Of a stretch of DNA of 39,193 nt, positions 18,763-29,239 are shown piece after piece. Location of the stretch: NCBI GenBank assembly GCA_001567545.1, contig LLZO01000126.1, forward strand, positions 1 through 39,193, in the 5' to 3' direction. This stretch comes from Candidatus Tepidiaquacellales bacterium OLB5 (GTDB taxonomy: Bacteria > Bacteroidota > Ignavibacteria > Tepidaquicellales > OLB5). The notes below the pieces were generated by a model, which saw only the letters and a list, made by a program, of their open reading frames with translations, did no database searches and had not been told where the DNA came from. A program made the translations under genes and the position numbers. The first letter of the stretch is position 1. Every line of letters starts with the position of its first letter.

Positions 18763-19350
18763 TCAAGAAACCTGATTTTAAGCCTATTTTTAGCGATTTT
18801 TGCCCTAACTCTGGATACCTTTGCGGTTACCAAGGGTCCGGGCGATAAGGCTGAGGATTTTACTATTACTAATTTTGACGGGAATACATACCGGCTTTCA
18901 GATGCTTTAAAGTCATCCGGCAGCGGGGCTGTCATAATTTTCTGGTCAACTGAGTGTCCCTGGGTGCAGCCGTATAACGACAGGATAAATGATTACGTAA
19001 AAGAATACAACGAAAAAGGATTTACTGTCTGGATAATAAATTCAAATAATACTGAAAGTACTGATGCTGTTAAACAGCATAAGGAAAAAAATTCATATTT
19101 CTTTCCTGTATTAAAAGATAATAATAATGTTGTTGCCGATCTGTATGGAGCAAGCAGAACACCCGAAGCTTTTGTTATAAGCAAAGATAATATAATTTTG
19201 TATCATGGCAGGATTTCGGATAATAAATCTGCTGCAGAGCAGACAACACATGACCTGATGAATGCGCTTGGAGAAATTTCTTCAGGAAAAGAAGTTACAG
19301 TAAAAGAAACAAAATCATTTGGATGCGGAATTAAAAGGGTTGAAAAGTAA
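18760..19350 (+). CDS. Periplasmic redoxin / thioredoxin-fold protein with single active-site Cys
   Basis: The 196-residue protein has a signal peptide (residues about 1-22) and an AhpC/TSA-like thioredoxin fold. The active-site loop reads STECPWVQPYN, with one cysteine (C66) where TlpA proteins have CxxC. A second cysteine, C189, lies in a conserved-looking C-terminal FGCGIK tail and may be the resolving or partner residue. Translation starts at TTG behind a strong AAGGAGG. The TlpA-like gene starts 4 bp downstream, so the two are surely co-transcribed and may act together in periplasmic thiol chemistry. The exact substrate is unknown. Confidence 0.82.
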   Translation: MSRNLILSLFLAIFALTLDTFAVTKGPGDKAEDFTITNFDGNTYRLSDALKSSGSGAVIIFWSTECPWVQPYNDRINDYVKEYNEKGFTVWIINSNNTESTDAVKQHKEKNSYFFPVLKDNNNVVADLYGASRTPEAFVISKDNIILYHGRISDNKSAAEQTTHDLMNALGEISSGKEVTVKETKSFGCGIKRVEK

Positions 19351-19354
19351 AACT

Positions 19355-19840
19355 ATGAAAATTTCAGTTTTTTTCCTAGTTTTATTTTTAACATCAGTTA
19401 TTTCATTTTCGCAGGAAGTAAAAACCATATCAACAACTGATGAATACCAGCAGGTGCTGGATAGTTACAAAGATAAAGTAATTCTTGTAAATTTCTGGGC
19501 AACATGGTGCCCGCCATGCGTTAAGGAATTTCCTGAGCTGGTAAAGCTGCAGAAAAATTACACTGATGAGGACTTTGTTCTGCTGTTCGTTTCCCTGGAT
19601 GATAAAGGAGATCTTGAATCCAAGCTGAAACCTTTCCTCAAAAAACAGGGGGTAGATTTTACATCATACTTCGGTAATTTCAGTAATCCTGAATCAATAA
19701 TGAATTATGTTGATAAATCATGGCAGGGAGAAATTCCGTACACAGGCTTATACAATAAAAAAGGAAAACTTGTTAAAACATTCCTTGGAAGTAAAACATA
19801 TGAGCAGTTTGAAACTGAAGTAAAAAAACTGCTGGAATGA
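19355..19840 (+). CDS. TlpA-like periplasmic thiol-disulfide oxidoreductase
   Basis: The 161-residue protein has a signal peptide (residues 1-20, ending SFSQ) and a thioredoxin domain with the NFWATWCPPCVKEFPEL active site (CPPC at 52-55). The cis-proline region falls in GEIPYTGLYNKKGK. The frame is open back to a TTG at 19319 inside the previous gene. The ATG at 19355, which begins the signal peptide 4 bp after that gene's stop, is the likely start. TlpA/ResA-type proteins reduce or exchange disulfides in periplasmic clients, often during cytochrome c maturation. No cytochrome genes are near, so the client is unknown. A terminator follows directly. Confidence 0.87.
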   Translation: MKISVFFLVLFLTSVISFSQEVKTISTTDEYQQVLDSYKDKVILVNFWATWCPPCVKEFPELVKLQKNYTDEDFVLLFVSLDDKGDLESKLKPFLKKQGVDFTSYFGNFSNPESIMNYVDKSWQGEIPYTGLYNKKGKLVKTFLGSKTYEQFETEVKKLLE

Positions 19841-19861
19841 TTTTATATTTTCTAAATTCTT

Positions 19862-19892
19862 AACCCGCATGGTTGCTATGCGGGTTTTTTTA
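19862..19892 (+). terminator. Intrinsic terminator of the redoxin-tlpA operon
   Basis: AACCCGCAT (19862-19870) and ATGCGGGTT (19878-19886) form a perfect 9-bp stem with a 7-base loop, followed by a T run to 19891. Confidence 0.92.
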
Positions 19893-19965
19893 TACTTTAA
19901 TTTAAGTTATTTCAATTAATAAATATTATTTTTAACTTTCTGTACCGGAAAACTTCTTTATCAAA

Positions 19966-21807
19966 TTGAATACAACAAAAAATTCTATAACTGGCGATTT
20001 TCCTGATAACTTTAATAAAATAGTTCTTATTATATCCGGTATTATTATCATTTTTGGGCTGTACCGGGCAGTTGAATTATCCTGGGTATGTGATGATATG
20101 TATATTACATTCAGATATGTTGATAATTTTTTGCAGGGTAGCGGAATAGTGTATAATGCCGGAGAACGGGTAGAGGGTTATACACATTTCCTTTGGTTTG
20201 TTATTTTATCATTTTTCCGGTTATTTGGGTTAGATCTTTCCGCGATTTCTGTATTCCTTGGTATATTGTCTTATATTGGGATAATTATTGTCTATTTTCT
20301 TATTACCCGAAAAATTGAACTGAAAAAAATACCCTTACTGCCTTTTACAGCACTTGCACTTTCGCTAAACTATGATTTTTCTGTTTGGGCTACAAGCGGT
20401 CTTGAAACATCTTTTTATACATTATTACTTTCCTTAACTTTCTATGTTTATTTCTTTACAGAAATTAATAACACCAAAAAACTTGTTTTTTCAGGTATGC
20501 TTATGGCGCTTGCCTGCATGACTAGACCCGACGCAGTTATATTTATTATTTATGCAAATGCATTGCTGATTATTAATAAGATCATATTTAAAGAATCCTT
20601 TAATCAATTTTTAAAAAAAGCTTCATATTTTAATCTATCTTATATTATATTAATACTACCTTATGTAATATGGAAGATAAATTATTACGGCGATATATTC
20701 CCTAATACTTATTATGTAAAGAGTGCCGGAGACAGTTATCTTAAGCAGGGGTTTTATTATATATGGATCTTTCTGGATTCATATAAAACTACATTAATTT
20801 CATTTGCTGTTATACCAATATTCATAAAATTATTATTTCAAAATGGTACATTTCAACAAAAAATACAAAATATTACAGGCAATATATCGCTTCTTACCGC
20901 TATTATTGCTTTTTGTGCAGCTTTAAGTTATTTATTCCTGTTTACTGCACGGGTTGGGGGTGATTTTATGTTTGCAAGATTTATCATACCCATTTTGCCT
21001 TTTTTATATTTCACAATTGAACAGTCATTAAAATACTTTTTAAAAAATTCAAAAAAACTATCAGTTATAATTTTTACTGGAATACTGATAATGATATATT
21101 TTGAAAAGGGCTTTAGAGATGAGCTGTTTATAAAAAATGAAAATGGAAAAATAAGCAGGGTAAACTCAACTGAAACAGGAGGGGTTACTGACGAAAGATT
21201 CTATTATTATTCATACTGGGAACAATTTCCCAAATCAAAAAACCTTGCAGAGGCATTAATAATAACAGGTAAAAATCTGAATCCGTATTTTAAAGATCTT
21301 GACATTACTGTTGCAATTGGCGGCGCGAGGAATTATATAGGTTATTACGCAGAATTTAAAAATATAATAATAGATAACGGACTAACTGACAAATTTATTG
21401 CCCGGCTTCCAATCACTGAAAGAGGCAGAATCGGGCATGAGAAGCATGCACCGCTTGAATATCTGGTTAAACGAAAGGCAGTATTAGGGCTTTATGAAAC
21501 ATTCAGGCATGATACGAAGCAAAAACCATATGCCGTTTCATATATCAGGATTAAAGACCTTGGAATTAAATTTGCTGTAGAGATAATTTATTACGACAAA
21601 GAAACATTAAACACACTTAAAAAAAGAATGGGAGATAATTTTATATTTACTGATATGGAATCTTTTGTTAATAATTATATATCAACCGTTATGAGAACCA
21701 GATCAGTTGATGAAGTTAAAAATGACTATAAAAACTTAAAAGAATTTTATTTTGATTTTAACAATGATCCGGGAGAAAATGTAATTTTGGGTTATATCGG
21801 TAATTAA
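19966..21807 (+). CDS. GT-C membrane glycosyltransferase, GT89/AftB-like
   Basis: The 613-residue protein has about ten transmembrane helices in residues 17-385 and a soluble C-terminal region of about 220 residues. Right after the first helix comes the CDDMYITFRYVDNFLQG segment (DD at 43-44), then YNAGERVEGYTHFLW. This resembles the first-loop signature of AftB-like (GT89) lipid-linked sugar transferases. The acidic pair in the first external loop is the usual catalytic site of GT-C enzymes. The start is TTG 19966-19968, the only standard start before the first helix in a frame open only from 19936. The donor is probably a polyprenyl-phosphate sugar, which I infer from the fold. The acceptor is unknown. 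Confidence 0.68.
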   Translation: MNTTKNSITGDFPDNFNKIVLIISGIIIIFGLYRAVELSWVCDDMYITFRYVDNFLQGSGIVYNAGERVEGYTHFLWFVILSFFRLFGLDLSAISVFLGILSYIGIIIVYFLITRKIELKKIPLLPFTALALSLNYDFSVWATSGLETSFYTLLLSLTFYVYFFTEINNTKKLVFSGMLMALACMTRPDAVIFIIYANALLIINKIIFKESFNQFLKKASYFNLSYIILILPYVIWKINYYGDIFPNTYYVKSAGDSYLKQGFYYIWIFLDSYKTTLISFAVIPIFIKLLFQNGTFQQKIQNITGNISLLTAIIAFCAALSYLFLFTARVGGDFMFARFIIPILPFLYFTIEQSLKYFLKNSKKLSVIIFTGILIMIYFEKGFRDELFIKNENGKISRVNSTETGGVTDERFYYYSYWEQFPKSKNLAEALIITGKNLNPYFKDLDITVAIGGARNYIGYYAEFKNIIIDNGLTDKFIARLPITERGRIGHEKHAPLEYLVKRKAVLGLYETFRHDTKQKPYAVSYIRIKDLGIKFAVEIIYYDKETLNTLKKRMGDNFIFTDMESFVNNYISTVMRTRSVDEVKNDYKNLKEFYFDFNNDPGENVILGYIGN

Positions 21808-21872
21808 TACTTTTTACATATAATTGAAAAACATCTGTTATCCTAAAAATATAATTGTTACACAGCAGATTC

Positions 21873-21914
21873 AAAAAAAAGCCCGCTCCGGTCAGCCGAA
21901 GCGGGCTTTTGTAT
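21873..21914. terminator. Bidirectional terminator between convergent genes
   Basis: AAAAGCCCGCT (21877-21887) pairs with AGCGGGCTTTT (21900-21910) in an 11-bp stem with a 12-base loop. It is flanked by A and T runs, so it serves both the glycosyltransferase gene (+) and the response regulator gene (-). Confidence 0.88.
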
Positions 21915-21927
21915 TAATAACAATTTT

Positions 21928-22365
21928 TTATCCGGGCAGCTTTGCCATCTGGAACCAGAAATCTTCTATTATCTTAACTGCTCTTATGTATTCATCAAAA
22001 TCAACAGGTTTGGTAACATAACAGTTGGCATTAAGGTCATAGGATTTTATCACATGTTCTTCTGAGCTTGAGCTGCTGAGCATTATTACAGGAATCTTCT
22101 TAAGCTCAGGATCGTTCTTAATGCTTTCAAGTACTTCAAATCCGTTCTTCTTCGGTAAATTTATATCAAGCAGAACGATATCCGGTTTGATCCTCTCGGT
22201 ATACTTGCCCCTGCCGTAGAGAAAGTTCAGTGCATCTTCCCCGTCACGGGCTACGTTAAATGTTTTATCAATTTTGCTTTCGCTGAATGCCTCTTTTATA
22301 AGGCGCACATCGCCTTCATTATCTTCAACCAGCAGAACCTGCAGACTTTTAGGAATATAATCCAT
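21928..22365 (-). CDS. Single-domain response regulator, Rcp1/CheY-like
   Basis: The 145-residue protein is just a receiver domain. Acidic pocket residues are E14 and D15 in LLVEDN, the phospho-acceptor is D67 in DIVLLDINLP, the switch serine is S97, and the conserved lysine is K119 in VTKP. The GDVRLIKEAF and ALNFLYGRGKY segments are typical of the Rcp1 subfamily, which usually partners with phytochrome-type kinases. The neighbour upstream on the same strand is a hybrid kinase with a phytochrome-type histidine motif (ASHDLQEPLRM), 135 bp away, so it is the obvious phosphodonor. There is no output domain, so it probably acts by protein contact or as a relay. Confidence 0.88.
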   Translation of the reverse strand: MDYIPKSLQVLLVEDNEGDVRLIKEAFSESKIDKTFNVARDGEDALNFLYGRGKYTERIKPDIVLLDINLPKKNGFEVLESIKNDPELKKIPVIMLSSSSSEEHVIKSYDLNANCYVTKPVDFDEYIRAVKIIEDFWFQMAKLPG

Positions 22366-22500
22366 TTATAATTTATAGTTTCAAAATTTCTTATTCAAAG
22401 ATACTTAAATAAATATATAACAACAAGGTTCGCAGTTTTTTAACATTTTTAAAAAACTTGTTTTTAAAAAAATAATTTTCCGGTTTGCTTACCAGGTCGG

Positions 22501-25500
22501 CTATTCTTTATCAGGAATTGTAAAATGGAATGATGAACCTTCACCCTGGACTGACTCAACCCAAAGATGTCCGCCAAGCTTTTCAATAATTCTTTTGCAT
22601 ATTGCAAGTCCTATACCGGTACCGGGATATTCGGAATTATTATGCAGCCTCTGGAAAATTATGAATATTTTATCGCTGAACTCCTTATCAATACCAATTC
22701 CGTTATCAGAAACGGTAAACAGCCATTCATCACCTTCATGTTTTGCAGAAATATTAACTACGGGCTTAACATCAGGTTTTCTGAACTTTATTGCATTGCT
22801 GATCAGGTTCTGGAACAGCTGGTTAAGCTGCATCTGGTTAGCCCTTACAGTTGGCAGGGTTTCGGCATTTATTGTTGCGCCTGTTTCCTGTATTGCTGCT
22901 GCCAGGTTTACCAGGTTATGTTCCAGTACTTTATTGCAGTCAACATCTTCAAGCGGTGCTTCTTTTGTATTTACCCTGGAATATACAAGCAGGTCATTTA
23001 TGAGCGTTTTCATCCTCATAACGCCATCTACTGCATAATTGATAAATTCATCGGCTTCAGCGCTTAAATTACCCCTGTACCTTCTTTGCAGAAGCTGAAT
23101 ATAGCTTGCGACCATTCTTAACGGTTCCTGAAGGTCATGTGAAGCAACATATGCAAACTGCTCGAGCTCTTTATTTGACTGAGAAAGCTTATCTGCAAGC
23201 TGTTTCAGTTTTTCTTCCGTGGTTTTATGCTCTGTTATATTAATAAGTACGCCTGCCATATGAGAGTTTCCGTTATTTCGCACTTTTATCATATGATCTT
23301 CTACCCAGATGTACCTTCCGTCTGCTTTTCTTACCCTGAATTCAAGGTTAAGTACTCCCGGGGAGCCCATGTTATTCCATTCATTTGTTTTTTCTTCGAT
23401 CTTAACCCAGTCTCCCGGGTGGGTTATTGTTTTAAAGAAATCCTTGTCGCTGAAGTTCTCTGCCGGGTATCCAAGCATTTCAAATACATTTTCTGACATA
23501 AATTCTTTGCCGCCGCCTGTTTCATAAAGCACAACATCTCTCAGGTTTTTAAGCAGTGTTGCAAGCCTGAACTGGGTTTTACTGAGCTCTTCCTGCGCTT
23601 TCTTTGATTCAGTTATATCTCTTTGTGAACCCCAAAGTCTGACCAGCGCATCGTTTTCAACAATACCAACCATATTGTTCATAAAGGTCTTTTTATTTCC
23701 GGTTTTATCTTTTTCGATTGATTCGATATTATCAATTTTATAGCCGCTCATAATACTTTTCCGGATAAAATCGATATTTTTCTGTTCGGTCTCAATAAGT
23801 AACTCACCAATTCTTGCGCCAGCTATTTCGTTAGCTGCATTATATCCGTACATTTTTGCAAATACATCATTGCATTCAGCAAGGTAGCCGTATCTAAATA
23901 CATTTTTAACCTGTTCATCAATTGGCAGCTTAATTGAAATCGGTTCAAGGAACTCGAATCTCCAAATACCTTCAGTACTTTGTTTAACAAAAGCGCGGTA
24001 TCTTTCTTCACTGTTCCTTAAGGCTTTTTCGGTTTCTTTTCTTTCAGTAATATCACTGTAAATACCATAAACACCTATCTGGTTTTCTTCAAGAGTTATG
24101 GGGTAAGCAAGTACTGATACATCAACTGTACTTCCGTCTTTACGTTTTCTTTCGGTTTCCCTGTGGATTATCTCTCCTTTAAGCACAAACAGAGTCATCT
24201 GAGTTGCCTGTTCAAGCATGCTTTCAGGCACAATAATATCATTTAAGGTTTTACCTTTTATCTCTTCTGCGCTGAACTGGAACATTCTTTCAAAACCTTT
24301 GTTAGCATTCAGTATTCTGTCCTGATTATCTAAAATAACAATACCTTCGGGTGAGCTTTCAAACAGCTGCTGGAAATAGGACTTTTGAAGCAGAATTTCC
24401 TGTTCAGCTTTTTTCCTTTCGGTAATATCCCTGTAATTAAATACAATTGCGCCAATAGAAGGATCATTTATCAGGTTATGCGCTGTTGCTTCGTGCCATA
24501 TAGGTTTACCCTCTTTATGAATAAACCTGAACTGAATATTGTTTACAATTTTTCCTTCTTCAGTAAGAACATCATTCAGCATTTCACGGGCAGTCTTACT
24601 GTCATCACTGAAAATAAAATCGAAAATGTTTTTGCCGATATATTCATCCGTCTCGTATCCCAGTACCTTGCTGATTGAAGGACTTACATAAATTATATTA
24701 CCATTGCTGTCTACCAATGAGATAAGGTCAGTAATATTTTCAATCAGGGCTTTAAATCGTTTATCTTTTTCTGTTAATTCAGATTCTGCTTTTTTACGTT
24801 CAGTAACATCAATACAAATTTGGTTAATAGCTTCGGGGTTACCTGCATTATCATATTCTACATATAAGTATGTATCCAGCCAAACAACATTTTTATATCT
24901 GTTAATTATCCTGTAATCAATTTTCTGGGTACCTTCATAATTATTTTTCGACCAATTATTATAAAAATTAAATACTTTATCCCTGTCATCTTCATGGATC
25001 ATATTAACAAGATCAAAATCATTCAGGTGATTAAACTCATCCATAGAATACCCGGACTGCCTGATAAACTCGCTGTTAACAAAATCATATTGCCCGGTAT
25101 TAATTATTACCCTGGTTACAGCAACAGGCGCATTTGCAGCAAGGTTTTTATACTTGTTTTCGTTTTCAATTATCTTTTCCTGTGCTTTTTTCTGCTCAGT
25201 TATATCTATACATATCTGGTTAATGGCAATTACATCGCCCTGTTCGTTAAAATCTGCAAAAAGGAAAGTATCTACCCAGACAATTTCACGTTTTCTGCTG
25301 AAAATTCTGTAATCTATATGCTGAGTACCTTTATAACCGTTTTTACGCCATGTGTTAAAAAATTCTTTTACCCTGTCTTTATCTTCAGGGTAAGCCAGGG
25401 AGTTCAGCTCTTCTTTATTTAAGGTGTTATATTCTTCCATAGTATACCCGGTTTGGCGGGTAAACTCATCATTAACGTATTCGTATTTAAATGTCTTTGA

Positions 25501-27868
25501 TGATATGCGTGTTACTGCAATTGGGGCATTTTCTGCAAGATTTTTATATTTTTTCTCGCTTTCAAGTAATGTCAGCTCTGCTTTTTTTCGTTCGGTAATA
25601 TCAATACAAATCTCATTCATCATAACAGCTCTGCCAGAATCATCAAAGTCTGCATAAATAAAAGTATCAAGCCATATCAGAACATTTTTCCGGTTAAGTA
25701 TCCTGTAGTCAAAATGGAGCATGCCTTTAAAACCATTCTTTTTCCACTCATCGTAATTATCCTGAACTTTTTTCCTGTCTTCACTGTAGATAATATTAGT
25801 CTTTTCTTCTCTGGAAAGCCTGCTGTATTCATCTACACTGCATCCCATCTGCCGGGCAAATTCATCGTTTGCATATTCAAAATCATTAGTCGTCATAGAA
25901 AATCTTGCAACAGAAACCGGTGCATTCTGTGCAAGCTTCCTGTATTTTTGTTCGCTTTCCAGCAGTGCTATCTGGAATTCTTTATTTGAGGTAATATCCC
26001 TGCAAATTATAAAAAGCTCCTTGGGAATTCCGTTAATATCAGAAATAAGCCTCGTACTTTCATTTACCCATATAATACTGCCGTCTTTTCTTACTTTTCT
26101 GAATTCCAGCTTTGCGCTTTCAAGCTTACGTGAAAATATTTCGGAAATCCTTTCGACAACAAGATCTCTGTCATCCGGATGAACTACTTTCCAAACTTCC
26201 TGTCCTATAAGCTCACCTTCGTTATAACCAAGGTAATCTGCCCCGAACTTATTAACAGATTTTACTTTGCCGGTTGGAGTAATCGAAAAATACATATCTG
26301 GCGCGCTGTCGTAAAGGTCCTGAAATCTTTTTTCGCTTTGTTTTACAGCTTCTTCTGCTTTTTTCCTTTCAGTTATATCGCTGGCAATACCAATATGTGC
26401 TGCCGGATCTCCTTTTTCATTTTTCAGAATTGATGTTGAAAGGTAAACAGGAAACTCCCTGCCGCTTTTTGACCTGTTAATTAATTCTCCCTGCCAGCCG
26501 CCTTTTTTAGTCTGGTCAAGTATTTCTTCATTAATACCGGGCGGGTTATTACTGCTGCGGATAATCTTAACTGTTTTGCCTAGTATTTCATCTTTGTTAT
26601 ACCCATAAACACGTTCAAAAGCATCATTAATAAAAATTATATTTCCTTCTAGGTCTGTTATACTAACACATTCAGATATACCTTTAACAGCCATAGCAAG
26701 CATATCAATTTTTTCCTGCGCCTGCTTTCTTTCGGTTATATCCCTTACAAAAAGCTGAACTACCTCATCTTCAAGCAGCTTTATGAGCCGCATACTAATT
26801 TCAACATCAACCAGGCTGTTGTCTTTTCGGCGGTATTGGGTTTCAAACTGGTAATTTCCCTTTTCTTTGAGCGACGAGTATATCATAAATGTATTATCTA
26901 TGATATTTTCATTGATAAGCTCGGAAAACCTCATTTTACCAAGTTCTTCTTTGGAATATCCAAGCAGCATTGCTGCCTGGTTATTTACAGAAATAATCCT
27001 TCCGTTAAGCGACTGCACAAAAATTGCATCTGTAGCGTAATCAAATAAATTCCTGAATTTTGTCTCGCTTTCCCTAAGCGCATTTTCGGAAATTTTTCTT
27101 TCTGTTATATCCTGTATAATAAGAACGGCGCCGGTAATCCTGCCTTTTTCATCCCTTAAAGGTGAAGAGCTGTGATCTATTGTTATTTCTCTGCCATCCC
27201 GTGAAATAAGGACTGTATGATTGCTTCTTCCGATAGTTATATTTTCTGCAAGTACTTTTTCTATAGGGTTCTGCATGGGTTCCCTGGTGTCTTCATCAAG
27301 CAGCCTCATTACATCATTGATCCTTTTTCCCATTACTTCCTGAAGCGTCCAGCCGGTCAGCATTTCTGCCACGGGATTCAGAAACTTAACAAATCCGTAT
27401 TCATCTGTTACAATAACTGCATCACCAACACTTTTTAAAACTGCTGCAAGCCATCGTTCATTTTCCTTAAGCTTGGTTTCCATCTGGTGCTTGTACAAAG
27501 CCATCTCAATGCTTGAACGCAGGTATCTTTCCTCAAAAGGTTTAAGGATATAACCCAATGGTTCTGTCATCTTTGCACGTTTTAATGTACGGTCATCTTC
27601 ATATGCTGTTAAATATACAATCGGGATATTATATTTTTTTTCTGATCTCAGCAGCTGTTTCTATTCCGTCTATATCGCCTTTCAGAACAATATCCATTAA
27701 AACCAGATCAGGACGCAGTTCTTCTGCCCGTAAAATTGCTTCTTTTCCGGTAAATACAACATCAGGTACAATGTATCCCAGGCCCTCCAGACAGTTCTTA
27801 ATATCCTGGGCTATTATACCTTCATCTTCAACAACCATTATACGCGGGGTTCCGTTAAGTTCTTTCAC
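22501..27868 (-). CDS. Giant hybrid sensor kinase: receiver, 11 PAS domains, histidine kinase (one frameshift)
   Basis: As restored, the protein is 1788 residues. A receiver domain (E14/D15, D59 in LVLMDI, K109 in ILKPF) is followed by 11 PAS/PAC units from about 136 to 1560, most ending in a DITERK-type linker. The kinase core has the phospho-accepting H1577 in ASHDLQEPLRM, an N box near 1687, DNGIG near 1721 and GTGIG near 1749. No transmembrane segment is evident, so it is probably cytoplasmic. As sequenced, the receiver stops after 79 residues at a run of eight A/T (27634-27641). With seven, it joins in frame to the rest (KKYNIPIVYLTAYEDD). The start is GTG 27866-27868. PAS units 5, 6 and 7 are near-copies. 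Its signal is unknown. Confidence 0.85.
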
Positions 27869-28112
27869 TTAAAAAACCCACTTTCCAACAACGTGTTTTT
27901 CAATATTTACGTATATTTTTTATCTAAACGGTTAATTTACTTCATTTTTAATTCTTCTGCTAACCCTACTTTTTTGATGAACGTTTAAAATTTACAGTTT
28001 AGGATTTTCAAGTTAGCACATATACGGTATAGCTTCAATACCCGTAAAACGTTAGTTACTTTAAAATTATATTGGTTTTTACTTTAAATAATTAGAAGTT
28101 AAATTTGCAAAA

Positions 28113-29239
28113 ATGCATGATATTAACAGAAAATTACATATTTTAATTTCATGCTGCTCAGAATCCTGGGGCGGGCTGGAAATGGCAGCATTGGAAACAG
28201 CCATTCAGCTTAAAAAATCGGGCATGCAGGTTACAATTGCAGGGTTGGATAACACAGCTTTTATCAAAAAGGCCGGAAATTATGAATTTAATCTGATCTC
28301 ATTGTTGCCCGGTAATATACATTTGTTAAAGAACATTTTCACAATAAAAAAATTTATTAAAACCTCAGATCCAAATATTATTCATTCCCATTTATCCCAT
28401 GATCTCTGGATACTAACCCCGGCTTTAAAATTATCCGGTTCTGATGCAAAATTGTTTTTAACAAAACATATGGCAAGCGGTATTAAAAAGAAAGATATAT
28501 TTCACAGGTTTTTGTATAATCGGGTCAATAAAGCAGCAGCAGTATCACAATACATTAAAAAAAGCCTGGTGGATACAACCTCCATACCGGAGGATAAAAT
28601 TATAGTATTACCGGTTGGGATCGATGCTGATAAATTCAATATATTTTATAACAAAGAAGAGATCAAAACCGTTCTGCAAATACCGCTAAATAAGCTGGTA
28701 ATTGGCTTTACTGGCAGGATAACACCAGGTAAAGGGCACGAAGATTTTTTTAAAGCTGCAAAAATTTTTGAATAAAAAAATTTCCGGGTGAACTAATTTT
28801 TCTGGTGGTAGGAAGTGCTGGAAAAGAGGAAGAAGAATATGAAAAAATGATAAGGCAAATTCCTGAAGATGAAGATTTAAAAAATGTTATATTTACCGGG
28901 TTTACGGATGAACCTCAAAAATATATGTCTGTATTTGATATATTAGCATTCCCCTCCCATGATGAATCATTCGGCAGGGTGCTTGTAGAGGCAATGGCTA
29001 TGGGAATACCAACAGCTTCAAGCGGATTTGCAGGTGTTCTGGATATTACAGTTGAAAATGAAACCGGGCTGCTGTTTGAACCGAAGAATCCTGTAAGCAT
29101 GGCTGAAGCTTTAAGCAAATTAATATCTGATAGTGACCTAAGGCATAAATTTTCTGTAAACGGGAAAAAACGGTTTCAGGAATATTTTACACTGGATAAA
29201 GTAACAAAATCTTTGTTAAATCTATATTATAACACATAA
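28113..29239 (+). CDS. GT4 family glycosyltransferase, broken by a frameshift
   Basis: The N-terminal half has a GT4-type start (SCCSESWGGLEMAALE), HSHLSHD and the GFTGRITPGKGHEDF hinge motif. The frame stops at 28775. The C-terminal half continues in another frame from about 28775 with LVVGSAGKEEEEYEK and the nucleotide-sugar site PSHDESFGRVLVEAMAMGIP, which carries the E-x7-E pair. Adding one base within 28771-28775, for example an A making GAAATA, restores a single 375-residue enzyme, a normal GT4 length. Either the assembly lacks a base or the gene is decaying. Its last base is shared with the ATG of the NUDIX gene (TAATG). The substrate is unknown, and envelope polysaccharide is a reasonable guess. 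Confidence 0.8.

Noticed and set aside
22435-22457. AT-rich inverted repeat GTTTTTTAA / TTAAAAAAC as terminator or operator
   Set aside because: It is low complexity and weak as a stem. Such repeats arise by chance in this base composition.
22567-26433. Many plus-strand open frames opposite the sensor kinase
   Set aside because: They follow from the repeated PAS coding pattern on the other strand. None has a ribosome binding site or recognisable domain.
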